This document shows, in pieces, positions 1 through 5,685 of a stretch of 6,613 nucleotides of DNA; the stretch's first letter is position 1, and each line of letters opens with the position of its first letter. The notes under the pieces were generated by a model. The model worked only from the letters and a program-made list of their open reading frames with translations, was not told the origin of the DNA and made no database searches. The stretch lies in the NCBI GenBank assembly GCA_012842645.1, contig DUSJ01000412.1, positions 1-6,613 of the forward strand, written 5' to 3'. Origin of the DNA: Clostridiaceae bacterium (GTDB lineage Bacteria; Bacillota; Clostridia; DSM-8532). Position numbers and translations under genes: made by a program.

Positions 1-912
1 CGAATCTGTCCGTTTTTCGGGCTCCTTTTCTTCGGTCTCTGCCGTTTTGCCCGTTTCCTCAACGGTTTCTGCCGTCATCACAGGGTCAGCCGTGCTGTTT
101 TCCTGGTCCTTCGGGAGAGCATCCCTGAGACTTGATACCTGGTCCCGGAGCTTCTGGATCAGCTGGCCGCACTTTGCCCTGAGTTCTTCCATGGCTTCGG
201 CTGGTTCCAGTTCCCCGGCTTTTTCAAGCTCTGCTGTGAAATCCAGTAACGCTTCCTTATTCTCGCTGCCGCTTAGTTTTTCTATTAGGCTCCGGATTTT
301 ATCAATCAACTCCATTACTTCCGGGTCGTTGATGACCCCATCGCCCAGTTCATCAGCCATTTCCTTAAGCTTTTCAATATTGCCTGTTGCGACAGCCATC
401 AGGAGTTCCGTGAGGGAAACACCTTCGGCTTTCCCTGCGGGGATTGCTTCCAGTCGGATATCGGCCTTATCCTGGCCGGCTATTTTACTTAGATACTCCA
501 GCCTTGCCATGAGCTCTTCCAGCAGGGCAATCATTGCCTCAAGAGCATTGATTTCCTCTTCAATTTCCTCTTTCGGCCTGGGTTCCTCCGCAGAGGTCTT
601 TTGGACTTCTTTAGCGGCCCCTGGGTTTCCCGTTTTTTTAGTCTTCCGGTCGGAAACCTTAGTGTCATAACTGTTTCTCCGTTCAGTGGCCCTGATCTCG
701 CTTCCATTTCCGGTAGATGCACTGCCTTTCACAACCACAGGCCCGGTCTTTTGAACCGGCACATTCCTGTTGCTCCTGGCCGTGATCCTTTCACTCAGCA
801 TATCCATAAAGGTATGGTCCGATGAAGACAACTCCCTGGCTGCTTTCCCGGAAAACGAGCCTATAAGAACGGGGACCTGAAAATCGGCGTTTACTGCGCT
901 GTTCTGCACCAT
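1..912 (-). CDS. fliK: Flagellar hook-length control protein FliK, N-terminal part (truncated by window edge)
   Basis: An open frame of 304 codons runs from the ATG at 912-910 to the window edge with no stop, so only the N-terminal part is seen. The start is fixed by a very strong Shine-Dalgarno (AAAGGAGGTGA, 7-nt spacer); an in-frame ATG at 930 lies upstream of that site and is rejected. The protein begins MVQNSAVNAD. It has a basic, Ser/Asn/Lys-rich linker at about 41-105, a strongly helical Glu/Leu-rich segment at about 113-145, further helical segments at about 165-265, and an acidic Thr/Glu/Lys-rich stretch at about 272-304. It shows no signal peptide or membrane segment. FliK is exported by the flagellar type III apparatus, measures hook length, and switches export specificity through its C-terminal domain, which lies outside the window. 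N-terminal FliK sequence is poorly conserved, so the call rests mainly on position after fliJ-motE and on overall character; another operon-specific protein is possible but less likely. Confidence 0.75.
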   Translation of the reverse strand, partial: MVQNSAVNADFQVPVLIGSFSGKAARELSSSDHTFMDMLSERITARSNRNVPVQKTGPVVVKGSASTGNGSEIRATERRNSYDTKVSDRKTKKTGNPGAAKEVQKTSAEEPRPKEEIEEEINALEAMIALLEELMARLEYLSKIAGQDKADIRLEAIPAGKAEGVSLTELLMAVATGNIEKLKEMADELGDGVINDPEVMELIDKIRSLIEKLSGSENKEALLDFTAELEKAGELEPAEAMEELRAKCGQLIQKLRDQVSSLRDALPKDQENSTADPVMTAETVEETGKTAETEEKEPEKRTDS

Positions 913-916
913 TGCT

Positions 917-927
917 TCACCTCCTTT
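917..927 (-). promoter_or_regulatory. Strong ribosome binding site of fliK
   Basis: The minus strand reads AAAGGAGGTGA, an almost complete anti-16S match, 7 nt from GGAGG to the ATG at 912. It lies between two in-frame ATG codons (930 and 912) and so selects the downstream one. Confidence 0.85.
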
Positions 928-948
928 CATATCCCGGTTATATCGTAA

Positions 949-968
949 TTGCGGCTGTTGTGCCGCAA
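949..968 (-). other. Perfect 7-bp hairpin in the motE-fliK spacer
   Basis: TTGCGGC at 949-955 and GCCGCAA at 962-968 form a perfect 7-bp, GC-rich stem with a 6-nt loop. It sits in the 81-nt spacer after the motE stop (994) and about 20 nt before the fliK Shine-Dalgarno. On the minus strand it is followed by TTACGATATAA, not a T run, so it is not a convincing intrinsic terminator. An mRNA stability or processing element is possible; that role is inference. Confidence 0.5.
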
Positions 969-993
969 ATCACGCAAAATAACTATTTGATTG

Positions 994-1812
994 TCAAAGA
1001 TCGGCTTTTCGCATGGCAAGCATGCTTATTATCTCAGCGGCAACCTTTGGATCCATTCTCTCAAGGATCAATGCCATTTTGTCAGCTTTCATGCTCTCGA
1101 TGATATCCAGCGCCGTCTCGCTGTCGCTGCTGAACAGTTCGGTCAATACCTGGGCCGCCCTTGCCGGTTCCATTTCGGCGAAAGATTTGGCCAGTTTGGC
1201 TGTTTCTTCGTCTATCACCGTTTTCTCGATTATTTCTTTATAAATTTCAGCCGCCGTGGCCTTGTCCACCTTCTCGAAGTACGCTCTGAATCCTTCCCTG
1301 TCACCGGAAGCAATCATTCTCGAGATGGTTTCCTTCTCAGCCTTCAGCGCTTCCTGTTCCTGCTTTATGGTCTCAAGCAGCGCCTGGTTTTCATTCAGTA
1401 TTGCCTCGGCGTCTTCGGCTGCCTTGTTCTCCTGTTCCATCCTCGCGATTTCCTGGTTGGCCTTCTCAAGGCTCTCGGTAAGGTTCTTTACTTTTTCTCG
1501 ATACTCGTTGTATTTTTTTACAAGTTCTTTCTGTGTCAGGTTCTCCGGAGCGTCAGGATCTATGGGTTCACGCTCTTTCGGAAGGGCCAGCCTGAGTATG
1601 GGCTTGTCTTTTATCCATGGTCTGACCGTATCTGCGAAGCCATTTATGTTATTCCTGGTGAAAAAATAAAAAACACCGAAGGAAACCAGTGCAACAACCA
1701 ATAACGCCACAAAAATCACAATAACAGAGTGCAATAAGCCTGCCGGCTTTTCTTGCGGGTTGTTCCTAACAGGTTCCGGGGTGCTTTCCGCTTGTTTTTT
1801 TTCCTTGGCCAT
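994..1812 (-). CDS. MotE/YlxF-like membrane-anchored coiled-coil protein with MgtE-N-like domain
   Basis: The protein has 272 residues. A short polar, Lys-rich N-terminus (1-25) precedes one clear transmembrane helix at about 26-51, so the rest probably lies outside the cytoplasm or anchored at the membrane face. A linker with a Pro-rich stretch follows (about 65-90), then a long heptad-like coiled coil of Lys/Glu/Leu (about 93-168). The C-terminal helical domain (about 205-268) has repeated motifs of the form MEPARAAQVL and MDPKVAAEII, characteristic of the MgtE intracellular N domain. This architecture in the fliJ-fliK interval matches the YlxF family of Firmicutes; related proteins are called MotE, a name taken from a rhizobial chaperone of the periplasmic motility protein MotC. 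It is not an MgtE magnesium transporter, since the channel domain is absent. Exact function in Firmicutes is not established; a role in motor assembly or stability is inferred from context. The ATG has a GAGGAG Shine-Dalgarno 7 nt upstream. Confidence 0.8.
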   Translation of the reverse strand: MAKEKKQAESTPEPVRNNPQEKPAGLLHSVIVIFVALLVVALVSFGVFYFFTRNNINGFADTVRPWIKDKPILRLALPKEREPIDPDAPENLTQKELVKKYNEYREKVKNLTESLEKANQEIARMEQENKAAEDAEAILNENQALLETIKQEQEALKAEKETISRMIASGDREGFRAYFEKVDKATAAEIYKEIIEKTVIDEETAKLAKSFAEMEPARAAQVLTELFSSDSETALDIIESMKADKMALILERMDPKVAAEIISMLAMRKADL

Positions 1813-1819
1813 TTATAAT

Positions 1820-1825
1820 CTCCTC
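1820..1825 (-). promoter_or_regulatory. Ribosome binding site of the MotE-like gene
   Basis: GAGGAG on the minus strand, 7 nt before the ATG at 1812, supports that start for the gene after the unusually long 203-nt spacer. Confidence 0.75.
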
Positions 1826-1870
1826 AGCCGGTATTATCCAATTCGGCAGCTTTATGAGCAAATAAAACCT

Positions 1871-1909
1871 TACCGTTATCTCATGGACGGCGGGGCTTTT
1901 TTCCTCTCG
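1871..1909 (-). repeat. Degenerate downstream copy of the fliJ 3' end
   Basis: This segment aligns without gaps to 2011-2049, the last codons and stop of fliJ, at 29 of 39 positions, displaced by 140 nt. Read in the corresponding frame it encodes NERKKAPPSMR-stop against NESIKPPPSAR-stop at the true FliJ end, 7 of 11 residues identical with the TAA in register. A TAA immediately upstream closes that frame, and 140 is not a multiple of three, so it is not translated as part of fliJ. Weaker similarity continues about 20 nt past the stop (shared GCTCA) and some nucleotides upstream. The best reading is a decayed partial tandem duplication; chance similarity is less likely but not excluded. Confidence 0.6.
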
Positions 1910-1922
1910 TTTTAACAACATC

Positions 1923-1954
1923 ACCCGTTACCGAAAAGAAGATTTCGAACGGGT
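1923..1954 (-). other. Strong imperfect hairpin in the fliJ-motE spacer
   Basis: ACCCGTT (1923-1929) pairs with AACGGGT (1948-1954), and inside it CGAAA (1932-1936) pairs with TTTCG (1943-1947). This gives 12 bp interrupted only by a 2-nt bulge, with a 6-nt loop. In the transcript direction it is followed by GATGTTGTTAAAACG, not a U run, so it is not a standard intrinsic terminator. Its position between two open reading frames of one operon suits an mRNA processing or stabilising element, or a spacer that uncouples translation; that is inference. Confidence 0.55.
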
Positions 1955-2010
1955 CCCGTGTCGTTGAAACTCGAGGTCAGGAAACTGCCATTACCTGAGC
2001 CATCATACCC

Positions 2011-2049
2011 TTCCGTTATCTTGCAGACGGAGGGGGCTTTATGCTCTCG
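2011..2049 (-). repeat. fliJ 3' end, parent copy of the repeat at 1871-1909
   Basis: This is the functional copy of the 39-nt repeat. It encodes the final FliJ residues NESIKPPPSAR and the TAA at 2018-2016. Its partner lies exactly 140 nt downstream in the spacer. Confidence 0.6.
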
Positions 2050-2474
2050 TTATAGCTCACAAGCTCGTCTACCTGCAGCCGTTCCTTTTTCTCTTCTTCT
2101 TTCAGGTATTCCTGGTAGTCCTTCTCCCTCAGGTTTTCCAGGACTTTTCTCTCTTTCATAATTTCAACGAGCTTTTCTCTAATTTTATCGACAATTTCCT
2201 GCTGCCTCTTAACATTCACCTCCTGCTTCTCTTTTTCAGTCTGAAGATAATCAAGAAATGCATTGATCTCTTTTATTTTTTCACGATCAATGATACCCTG
2301 GCATGCCTTTCTGAACTCTTCCATAGTATGGTCAATGTTCGCCTCTATGGCACGGAGCTTTTCCTTTTCTTCCTCCAGCTTTTTTATGGCCATGCCAAGC
2401 TCGTTCCTCGCATTTTTTTCAAGACGTTCTTTTAAATTCAGGAAAGTTTGCAGACGAAATTTAAATCCAGCCAA
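2016..2474 (-). CDS. fliJ: Flagellar export protein FliJ
   Basis: FliJ is the coiled-coil central stalk of the flagellar type III ATPase complex. It sits in the FliI hexamer like the gamma subunit of F1-ATPase and contacts the FlhA export gate and substrate chaperones. The product here is 152 residues, close to the usual 140-150. It starts MAGFKFRLQTFLNLKERLEK, the family's recognisable N-terminus, and is then almost continuous Lys/Glu/Leu heptads forming a two-helix antiparallel coiled coil. It ends in a Pro-containing tail, SIKPPPSAR. I chose the TTG at 2474 because GGAGG lies 5 nt upstream and the resulting N-terminus fits the family. The in-frame ATG at 2489 would add five residues (MSEVK), would place the Shine-Dalgarno inside the gene, and has no good site of its own. 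The spacer from fliI is 83 nt. A degenerate copy of the gene's 3' end lies downstream. Confidence 0.9.
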   Translation of the reverse strand: MAGFKFRLQTFLNLKERLEKNARNELGMAIKKLEEEKEKLRAIEANIDHTMEEFRKACQGIIDREKIKEINAFLDYLQTEKEKQEVNVKRQQEIVDKIREKLVEIMKERKVLENLREKDYQEYLKEEEKKERLQVDELVSYNESIKPPPSAR

Positions 2475-2478
2475 TTTG

Positions 2479-2484
2479 ACCTCC
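2479..2484 (-). promoter_or_regulatory. Ribosome binding site that selects a TTG start for fliJ
   Basis: The minus strand reads GGAGGT followed closely by TTG at 2474 (5 nt between GGAGG and TTG). The upstream in-frame ATG at 2489 has no comparable purine-rich site, so this element argues for TTG initiation. Confidence 0.65.
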
Positions 2485-2497
2485 GACATGCGTTTAA
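2483..2497 (-). repeat. Imperfect repeat of the fliI stop region, just before fliJ
   Basis: The minus strand TTAAACGCATGTCGG resembles TTAAATCGCATGCGGG, which overlaps the fliI stop codon at 2546-2561. The match is about 13 of 15 positions with one gap, displaced by roughly 64 nt. The two copies bracket most of the 83-nt fliI-fliJ spacer. It is short enough to be coincidence. Confidence 0.3.
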
Positions 2498-2557
2498 TCG
2501 CTTCAGGTTACAGCCGCAAAAATGCAAACTGTATTAAGCTGTGTGCCCGCATGCGAT

Positions 2558-3877
2558 TTAAGCCTTATCAACGGCTTTTTTTAGAAGTTCTATGGTCTCG
2601 TTGTATGTAAAACGTTCGTAGACACCCTGGGCAAGAAACTCATTTATGCCCTTGATGAGCCTTATGGACTCGTCGATATCGGGATTGCTCCCTTTCACGT
2701 AAGCCCCGACGTTTATAAGGTCCTCGGCATCCCTGTATATGGCCAGGTACCGCCGCAGTTTGTTGGCGCATGCTTTATGTCCGTCATCGACAATATCGGT
2801 CATGACACGGCTGATGGAAGCGAGTACGTCGATAGCCGGGTAATGATTGCGGTGTGCCAGCTGACGCGAGAGGACAATGTGCCCGTCCAGAATACCTCTT
2901 GCCGTATCGGTTATGGGCTCGTTCATGTCGTCACCATCCACGAGCACCGAGTAAAGCCCCGTAATAGATCCCCTTGACGATGTGCCTGACCTTTCCAGCA
3001 GTTTCGGCATCGCAGCGTAAACAGACGGAGTATATCCCCTGGTCACAGGCGGTTCACCTATCGCAAGGCCAACTTCCCTCTGCGCCATGGAAAAACGGGT
3101 AAGCGAATCCATAAGCAGCAGGACATCCTTTCCGCAGTCCCTGAAATATTCGGCAATTGCGGTGGCTACCAGCGCGCCTTTAAGGCGGATAAGGGCAGGC
3201 TGGTCCGAGGTAGCTATCACCACCACGGATCGCTTGAGGCCTTCCTCGCCCAGGTCCCTCTCCAGGAAGTCCCTGACTTCACGGCCGCGCTCTCCTATCA
3301 GGGCTATGACATTGATGTCGGCTTTGGTGTTCCTTGCGATCATACCCAGCAGGGTTGACTTTCCCACGCCGCTTCCGGCAAATATGCCGAGACGCTGGCC
3401 CTTTCCCACTGTCAGCAGCCCGTCTATACACTTTACTCCCAACGGCAACACCTGGTTTATCCTTGGACGGGTCATGGGATTGGGAGGCATGTTGTTGACA
3501 GGATAATACTTTTCTATCTCGATGGGACCTTTTCCGTCCATGGGATGTCCCAGGCCGTTCAGGACCCTGCCGAGAAGACCCTGTCCCACTCCCACTTCAA
3601 GGTCCCTGTCAGCCGCGACCACGAGACTGCCGGGACCGATCCCTGACATATCGCCTATGGGCATGAGAAGAACATGATTGTCACGGAACCCCACCACTTC
3701 GGCAAGAACGGTCCTGTCATTATGGGAGATGATATGACATAAGGCCCCGATATGGGTTTCGGGGCCTTCGGATTCTATGGTAAGGCCAACAACTTTTGAA
3801 ACTTTGCCGGAATAGCGGACGAAGTGTCTCGATTCCAGCAGTTTTTTATATTTTTCAAGGGATATGGTCTTACTCAT
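2558..3877 (-). CDS. fliI: Flagellum-specific ATPase FliI
   Basis: FliI is the hexameric cytoplasmic ATPase of the flagellar type III export apparatus, related to F1 beta. It works with FliH and FliJ to unload chaperones and energise export at the FlhA/FlhB gate. The product is 439 residues, the normal family length. It has an N-terminal beta-barrel domain (about 1-90), a RecA-like ATPase core, and a helical C-terminal domain (about 360-439). Visible motifs are Walker A GSGVGKST (168-175), GERGREV (195-201), Walker B VLLLMDSLTR (252-261, Asp257), and the GEPP/TRGYTPSVYA region (from 274). The ATG at 3877 overlaps the fliH stop in ATGAGTAA, implying translational coupling, and GGGTGA lies about 11 nt upstream. 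In-frame alternatives at 3889 (ATG) and 3902-3904 (TTG) would add 4 or 9 residues. The motifs and context exclude an F1 subunit or a virulence-type homologue. Confidence 0.97.
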   Translation of the reverse strand: MSKTISLEKYKKLLESRHFVRYSGKVSKVVGLTIESEGPETHIGALCHIISHNDRTVLAEVVGFRDNHVLLMPIGDMSGIGPGSLVVAADRDLEVGVGQGLLGRVLNGLGHPMDGKGPIEIEKYYPVNNMPPNPMTRPRINQVLPLGVKCIDGLLTVGKGQRLGIFAGSGVGKSTLLGMIARNTKADINVIALIGERGREVRDFLERDLGEEGLKRSVVVIATSDQPALIRLKGALVATAIAEYFRDCGKDVLLLMDSLTRFSMAQREVGLAIGEPPVTRGYTPSVYAAMPKLLERSGTSSRGSITGLYSVLVDGDDMNEPITDTARGILDGHIVLSRQLAHRNHYPAIDVLASISRVMTDIVDDGHKACANKLRRYLAIYRDAEDLINVGAYVKGSNPDIDESIRLIKGINEFLAQGVYERFTYNETIELLKKAVDKA

Positions 3878-4652
3878 CTTGCTGTTCATCACCCAACAAA
3901 TCAAAAAATGCCTTTCTTATGCTCTCGATACGGACATCGGCGCTCCCGTCCACCGTCCCGATCCCGGTATCAATGACGCAGGACCCCTTTTTCAGTGTCC
4001 CGTCTTTCTTTATTTCAATTTCGTTGACGCCATTAACTGACGTCAGGATCTTGTCTTCATTATTTATTACGGTCTCATAGTCGTCGGGCGAGACCTTTAT
4101 AACGACTTTTTCCCTGTTGTTGCAGGATTTCAGGGTCTCCCTGACCACCCCGAGAATAGCCTCCCGGTTATTGCGGATCTCGTCTCCTATTACCTTGGCT
4201 GCGATATCCACGATCAGCGTCACAATATCGTGTTCAAGGGAGGCAATAGTCTGTTCACACTCCTGCCTGCAGCGTTCCCTGAACTCCATGGCTTCGGCAA
4301 TAAGGTCGCTGTAATGCTGCTGGGCAAGTTCTTCCCCGTACCTGTAACCTTCCTCCTTTGCCTTCTGCCTGATCTCGGAAGCTTCTTTTTCTGCCTTATC
4401 GACAGCTTCCCTGTACAGTTTCTGGGCTTCAAGCTCGGCTTCCCTTTTTATCACCGCGGCTTCTTCTTTTGCTTTATAGATTATATCCTGGCTTATCCTC
4501 AGGTCTTTTTCAGGGTCATCCTTTTCTGCGGCGTTATCCAGAATCTCGTCGACCACAGAAGGCTCAGGATCACTTTGCTTCATTTTGTACGGGCTTCCTA
4601 TATTAACCTGGCTGCGCTTATATACTCCGTACCCAAAGCTATTGCTATACAA
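3870..4652 (-). CDS. fliH: Flagellar assembly protein FliH
   Basis: FliH is the dimeric peripheral stator of the export ATPase. It binds and restrains FliI and links it to the C-ring and export gate. The product is 260 residues. It has an aromatic N-terminus ending in the motif YKRSQVNIG (about 11-19) and a linker. A long Ala/Glu/Lys helix with small-residue spacing (about 55-135) matches the b-subunit-like part of the family. The C-terminal V-ATPase-E-like domain (about 140-255) carries the conserved GSCVIDTGIGTVDGS segment (223-237). The start is TTG at 4652: GGAGGAG lies 9 nt upstream, the frame overlaps the fliG stop by 8 nt (TTGTATAG), and this start keeps the conserved N-terminal motif, whereas the first ATG downstream (codon 24) would delete it. 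I see no tryptophan in the protein, although the N-terminal tryptophans of enterobacterial FliH are known docking residues. Its 3' end overlaps fliI by 8 nt. Confidence 0.93.
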   Translation of the reverse strand: MYSNSFGYGVYKRSQVNIGSPYKMKQSDPEPSVVDEILDNAAEKDDPEKDLRISQDIIYKAKEEAAVIKREAELEAQKLYREAVDKAEKEASEIRQKAKEEGYRYGEELAQQHYSDLIAEAMEFRERCRQECEQTIASLEHDIVTLIVDIAAKVIGDEIRNNREAILGVVRETLKSCNNREKVVIKVSPDDYETVINNEDKILTSVNGVNEIEIKKDGTLKKGSCVIDTGIGTVDGSADVRIESIRKAFFDLLGDEQQDE

Positions 4653-5664
4653 CTATTTCGTCTCCTCCACCACGTGAAATGATTATTTCTCCTGCATCCT
4701 CCAGCTTCCTTATAACGTTTACGATCTTCTGCTGGGCTTCCTCCACGTCCTTCAGGCGCACAGGTCCCATGTATTCCATGTCTTCCTTTATCATCTCCGC
4801 CAGGCGTTTGGACATGTTGCTGAAAATAACGTTCTGTACTTCCTCGGTAGCTCCTTTCAGCGCAAGGGCAAGCTGGCTGTTGTCCACCTCATGCAGAAAC
4901 CTCTGGATAGAGCGGTTATCAAGCTGCAGGATATCTTCGAATACGAACATTCTCTTCCTGATCTCTTCCGCGAGATCGGTATCCTCGATTTCGAGGGTTT
5001 CCATGATGAATTTCTCCGTGCCCCTGTCCACCGCGTTCAAGACATCGACAATAGCCTGGATGCCGCCTACAGCGGTAAAGTCCTCGGTCACGAGAGCCGA
5101 CAGTTTCTTCTCCAGGACCCTTTCCACGTCCTTGATTATTTCAGGGGACGTCCTGTCCATGGTGGCTATTCTTTTTGTCACGTCAGCCTGCTTGTCCTGG
5201 GGCAGGGCAGCAAGGACCGCCGCGGCCTGGTTAGGTTTCAGGTATGACAATATCAACGCAATAGTCTGCGGATGTTCGCTTTGGATAAAGTTCAGGACCT
5301 GGGCAGGATCGGCTTTCCTGACAAAGTCGAAAGGCCGTACCTGCAGCGATACGGTCAGCTTGTTGATTATCTCCATGGTCTTCTCGGTTCCCACTGCCTT
5401 CTCAAGTATCTCCTTGGCGTAACCGATACCGCCTTCTGTTATGTATTGCTGGGCAAGGCAAAGCTGGTAGAATTCGTTCAGCACCTTATCCCTTTCATTG
5501 GGAGATACGGTCCTGATGTTGGCTATCTCAAGCGTAAGCTGCTCTATCTCCTCTTCTTTAAGGTGTTTGAAAATCCGGGCCGACTTCTCCGGCCCGAGGG
5601 TAATAAGAAGCATGGCAGCTTTTTCTCTTCCGGTCAGTTCTCTCATTTCATTTCTCAATGCCAT
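4645..5664 (-). CDS. fliG: Flagellar motor switch protein FliG
   Basis: FliG is the C-ring rotor protein. Its N-terminal domain binds FliF, its middle domain binds FliM, and its C-terminal charged helix meets the MotA stator to make torque and switch direction. The product is 339 residues, matching the usual 330-340. It begins MALRNEMRELTGREKAAMLL, the expected FliG N-terminus. The middle domain has the EHPQ motif (130-133), followed by the hinge AVGG (198-201) and the MFVFED motif (239-244). The C-terminal domain has ALALKGA, NMSKR and GPVRLKDVEEAQ. All domains appear intact. The frame stays open to a TTG at 5703 (352 residues), but ATG at 5664 fits the family better; a GGAGGTGA site lies upstream at a long 16-nt spacing, so the start is not certain. 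fliF ends 43 nt upstream and the stop overlaps fliH by 8 nt. Confidence 0.96.
   Translation of the reverse strand: MALRNEMRELTGREKAAMLLITLGPEKSARIFKHLKEEEIEQLTLEIANIRTVSPNERDKVLNEFYQLCLAQQYITEGGIGYAKEILEKAVGTEKTMEIINKLTVSLQVRPFDFVRKADPAQVLNFIQSEHPQTIALILSYLKPNQAAAVLAALPQDKQADVTKRIATMDRTSPEIIKDVERVLEKKLSALVTEDFTAVGGIQAIVDVLNAVDRGTEKFIMETLEIEDTDLAEEIRKRMFVFEDILQLDNRSIQRFLHEVDNSQLALALKGATEEVQNVIFSNMSKRLAEMIKEDMEYMGPVRLKDVEEAQQKIVNVIRKLEDAGEIIISRGGGDEIVV
4662..4668 (-). promoter_or_regulatory. Ribosome binding site of fliH, inside the end of fliG
   Basis: GGAGGAG on the minus strand lies 9 nt before the TTG at 4652. It is embedded in the Gly-Gly-Gly-Asp codons near the FliG C-terminus. It supports TTG initiation and coupled translation of fliG and fliH. 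Confidence 0.75.
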
Positions 5665-5677
5665 GACCCTCTTTATG

Positions 5678-5685
5678 TCACCTCC
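5678..5685 (-). promoter_or_regulatory. Probable ribosome binding site of fliG
   Basis: GGAGGTGA on the minus strand lies in the 43-nt gap between the fliF stop and the ATG at 5664. GGAGG to ATG is 16 nt, longer than usual. A second purine run AGAGGG (5667-5672) is only 2 nt from that ATG but 8 nt from a TTG two codons later. Confidence 0.5.

Larger units (their letters stand above)
1813..2015 (-). other. 203-nt fliJ-motE spacer holding a fliJ 3'-end relic and a hairpin
   Basis: This is the longest non-coding stretch in the window. I find no credible gene in it on either strand; the largest minus-strand start after fliJ encodes only about nine residues. It contains a degenerate copy of the end of fliJ (1871-1909), a 12-bp stem-loop (1923-1954), and the ribosome binding site of the downstream gene. 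No convincing promoter or T-run terminator was seen. Confidence 0.6.

Noticed and set aside
47..670. Plus-strand Ser-rich open frame opposite fliK
   Set aside because: The minus-strand fliK frame is continuous for 304 codons with a strong start. The Ser-rich product reflects the reverse of Glu/Ala-rich codons.
991..1704. Long plus-strand open frame (237 codons) opposite the MotE-like gene
   Set aside because: It lies antisense to a gene with clear domains and a good ribosome binding site. Its composition (rich in Phe, Leu, Arg, Cys, His) is what the reverse of a Glu/Lys-rich coiled coil produces.
1813..1870. Possible FliA-type promoter before the MotE-like gene (TAAA and GCCGA motifs)
   Set aside because: TAAA and GCCGA are only a few nucleotides apart, not the roughly 15 nt needed for such a promoter.
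1978..2007. Tiny minus-strand ORF (MMAQVMAVS) after fliJ with a GGAAGGG-like site
   Set aside because: Nine codons with a poor, too-close ribosome site and no independent support.
2561..2582. Terminator-like plus-strand sequence AAGCC-8nt-GGCTT followed by seven T in all
   Set aside because: The stem is only 5 bp, it lies within the last fliI codons, and no plus-strand gene ends there.
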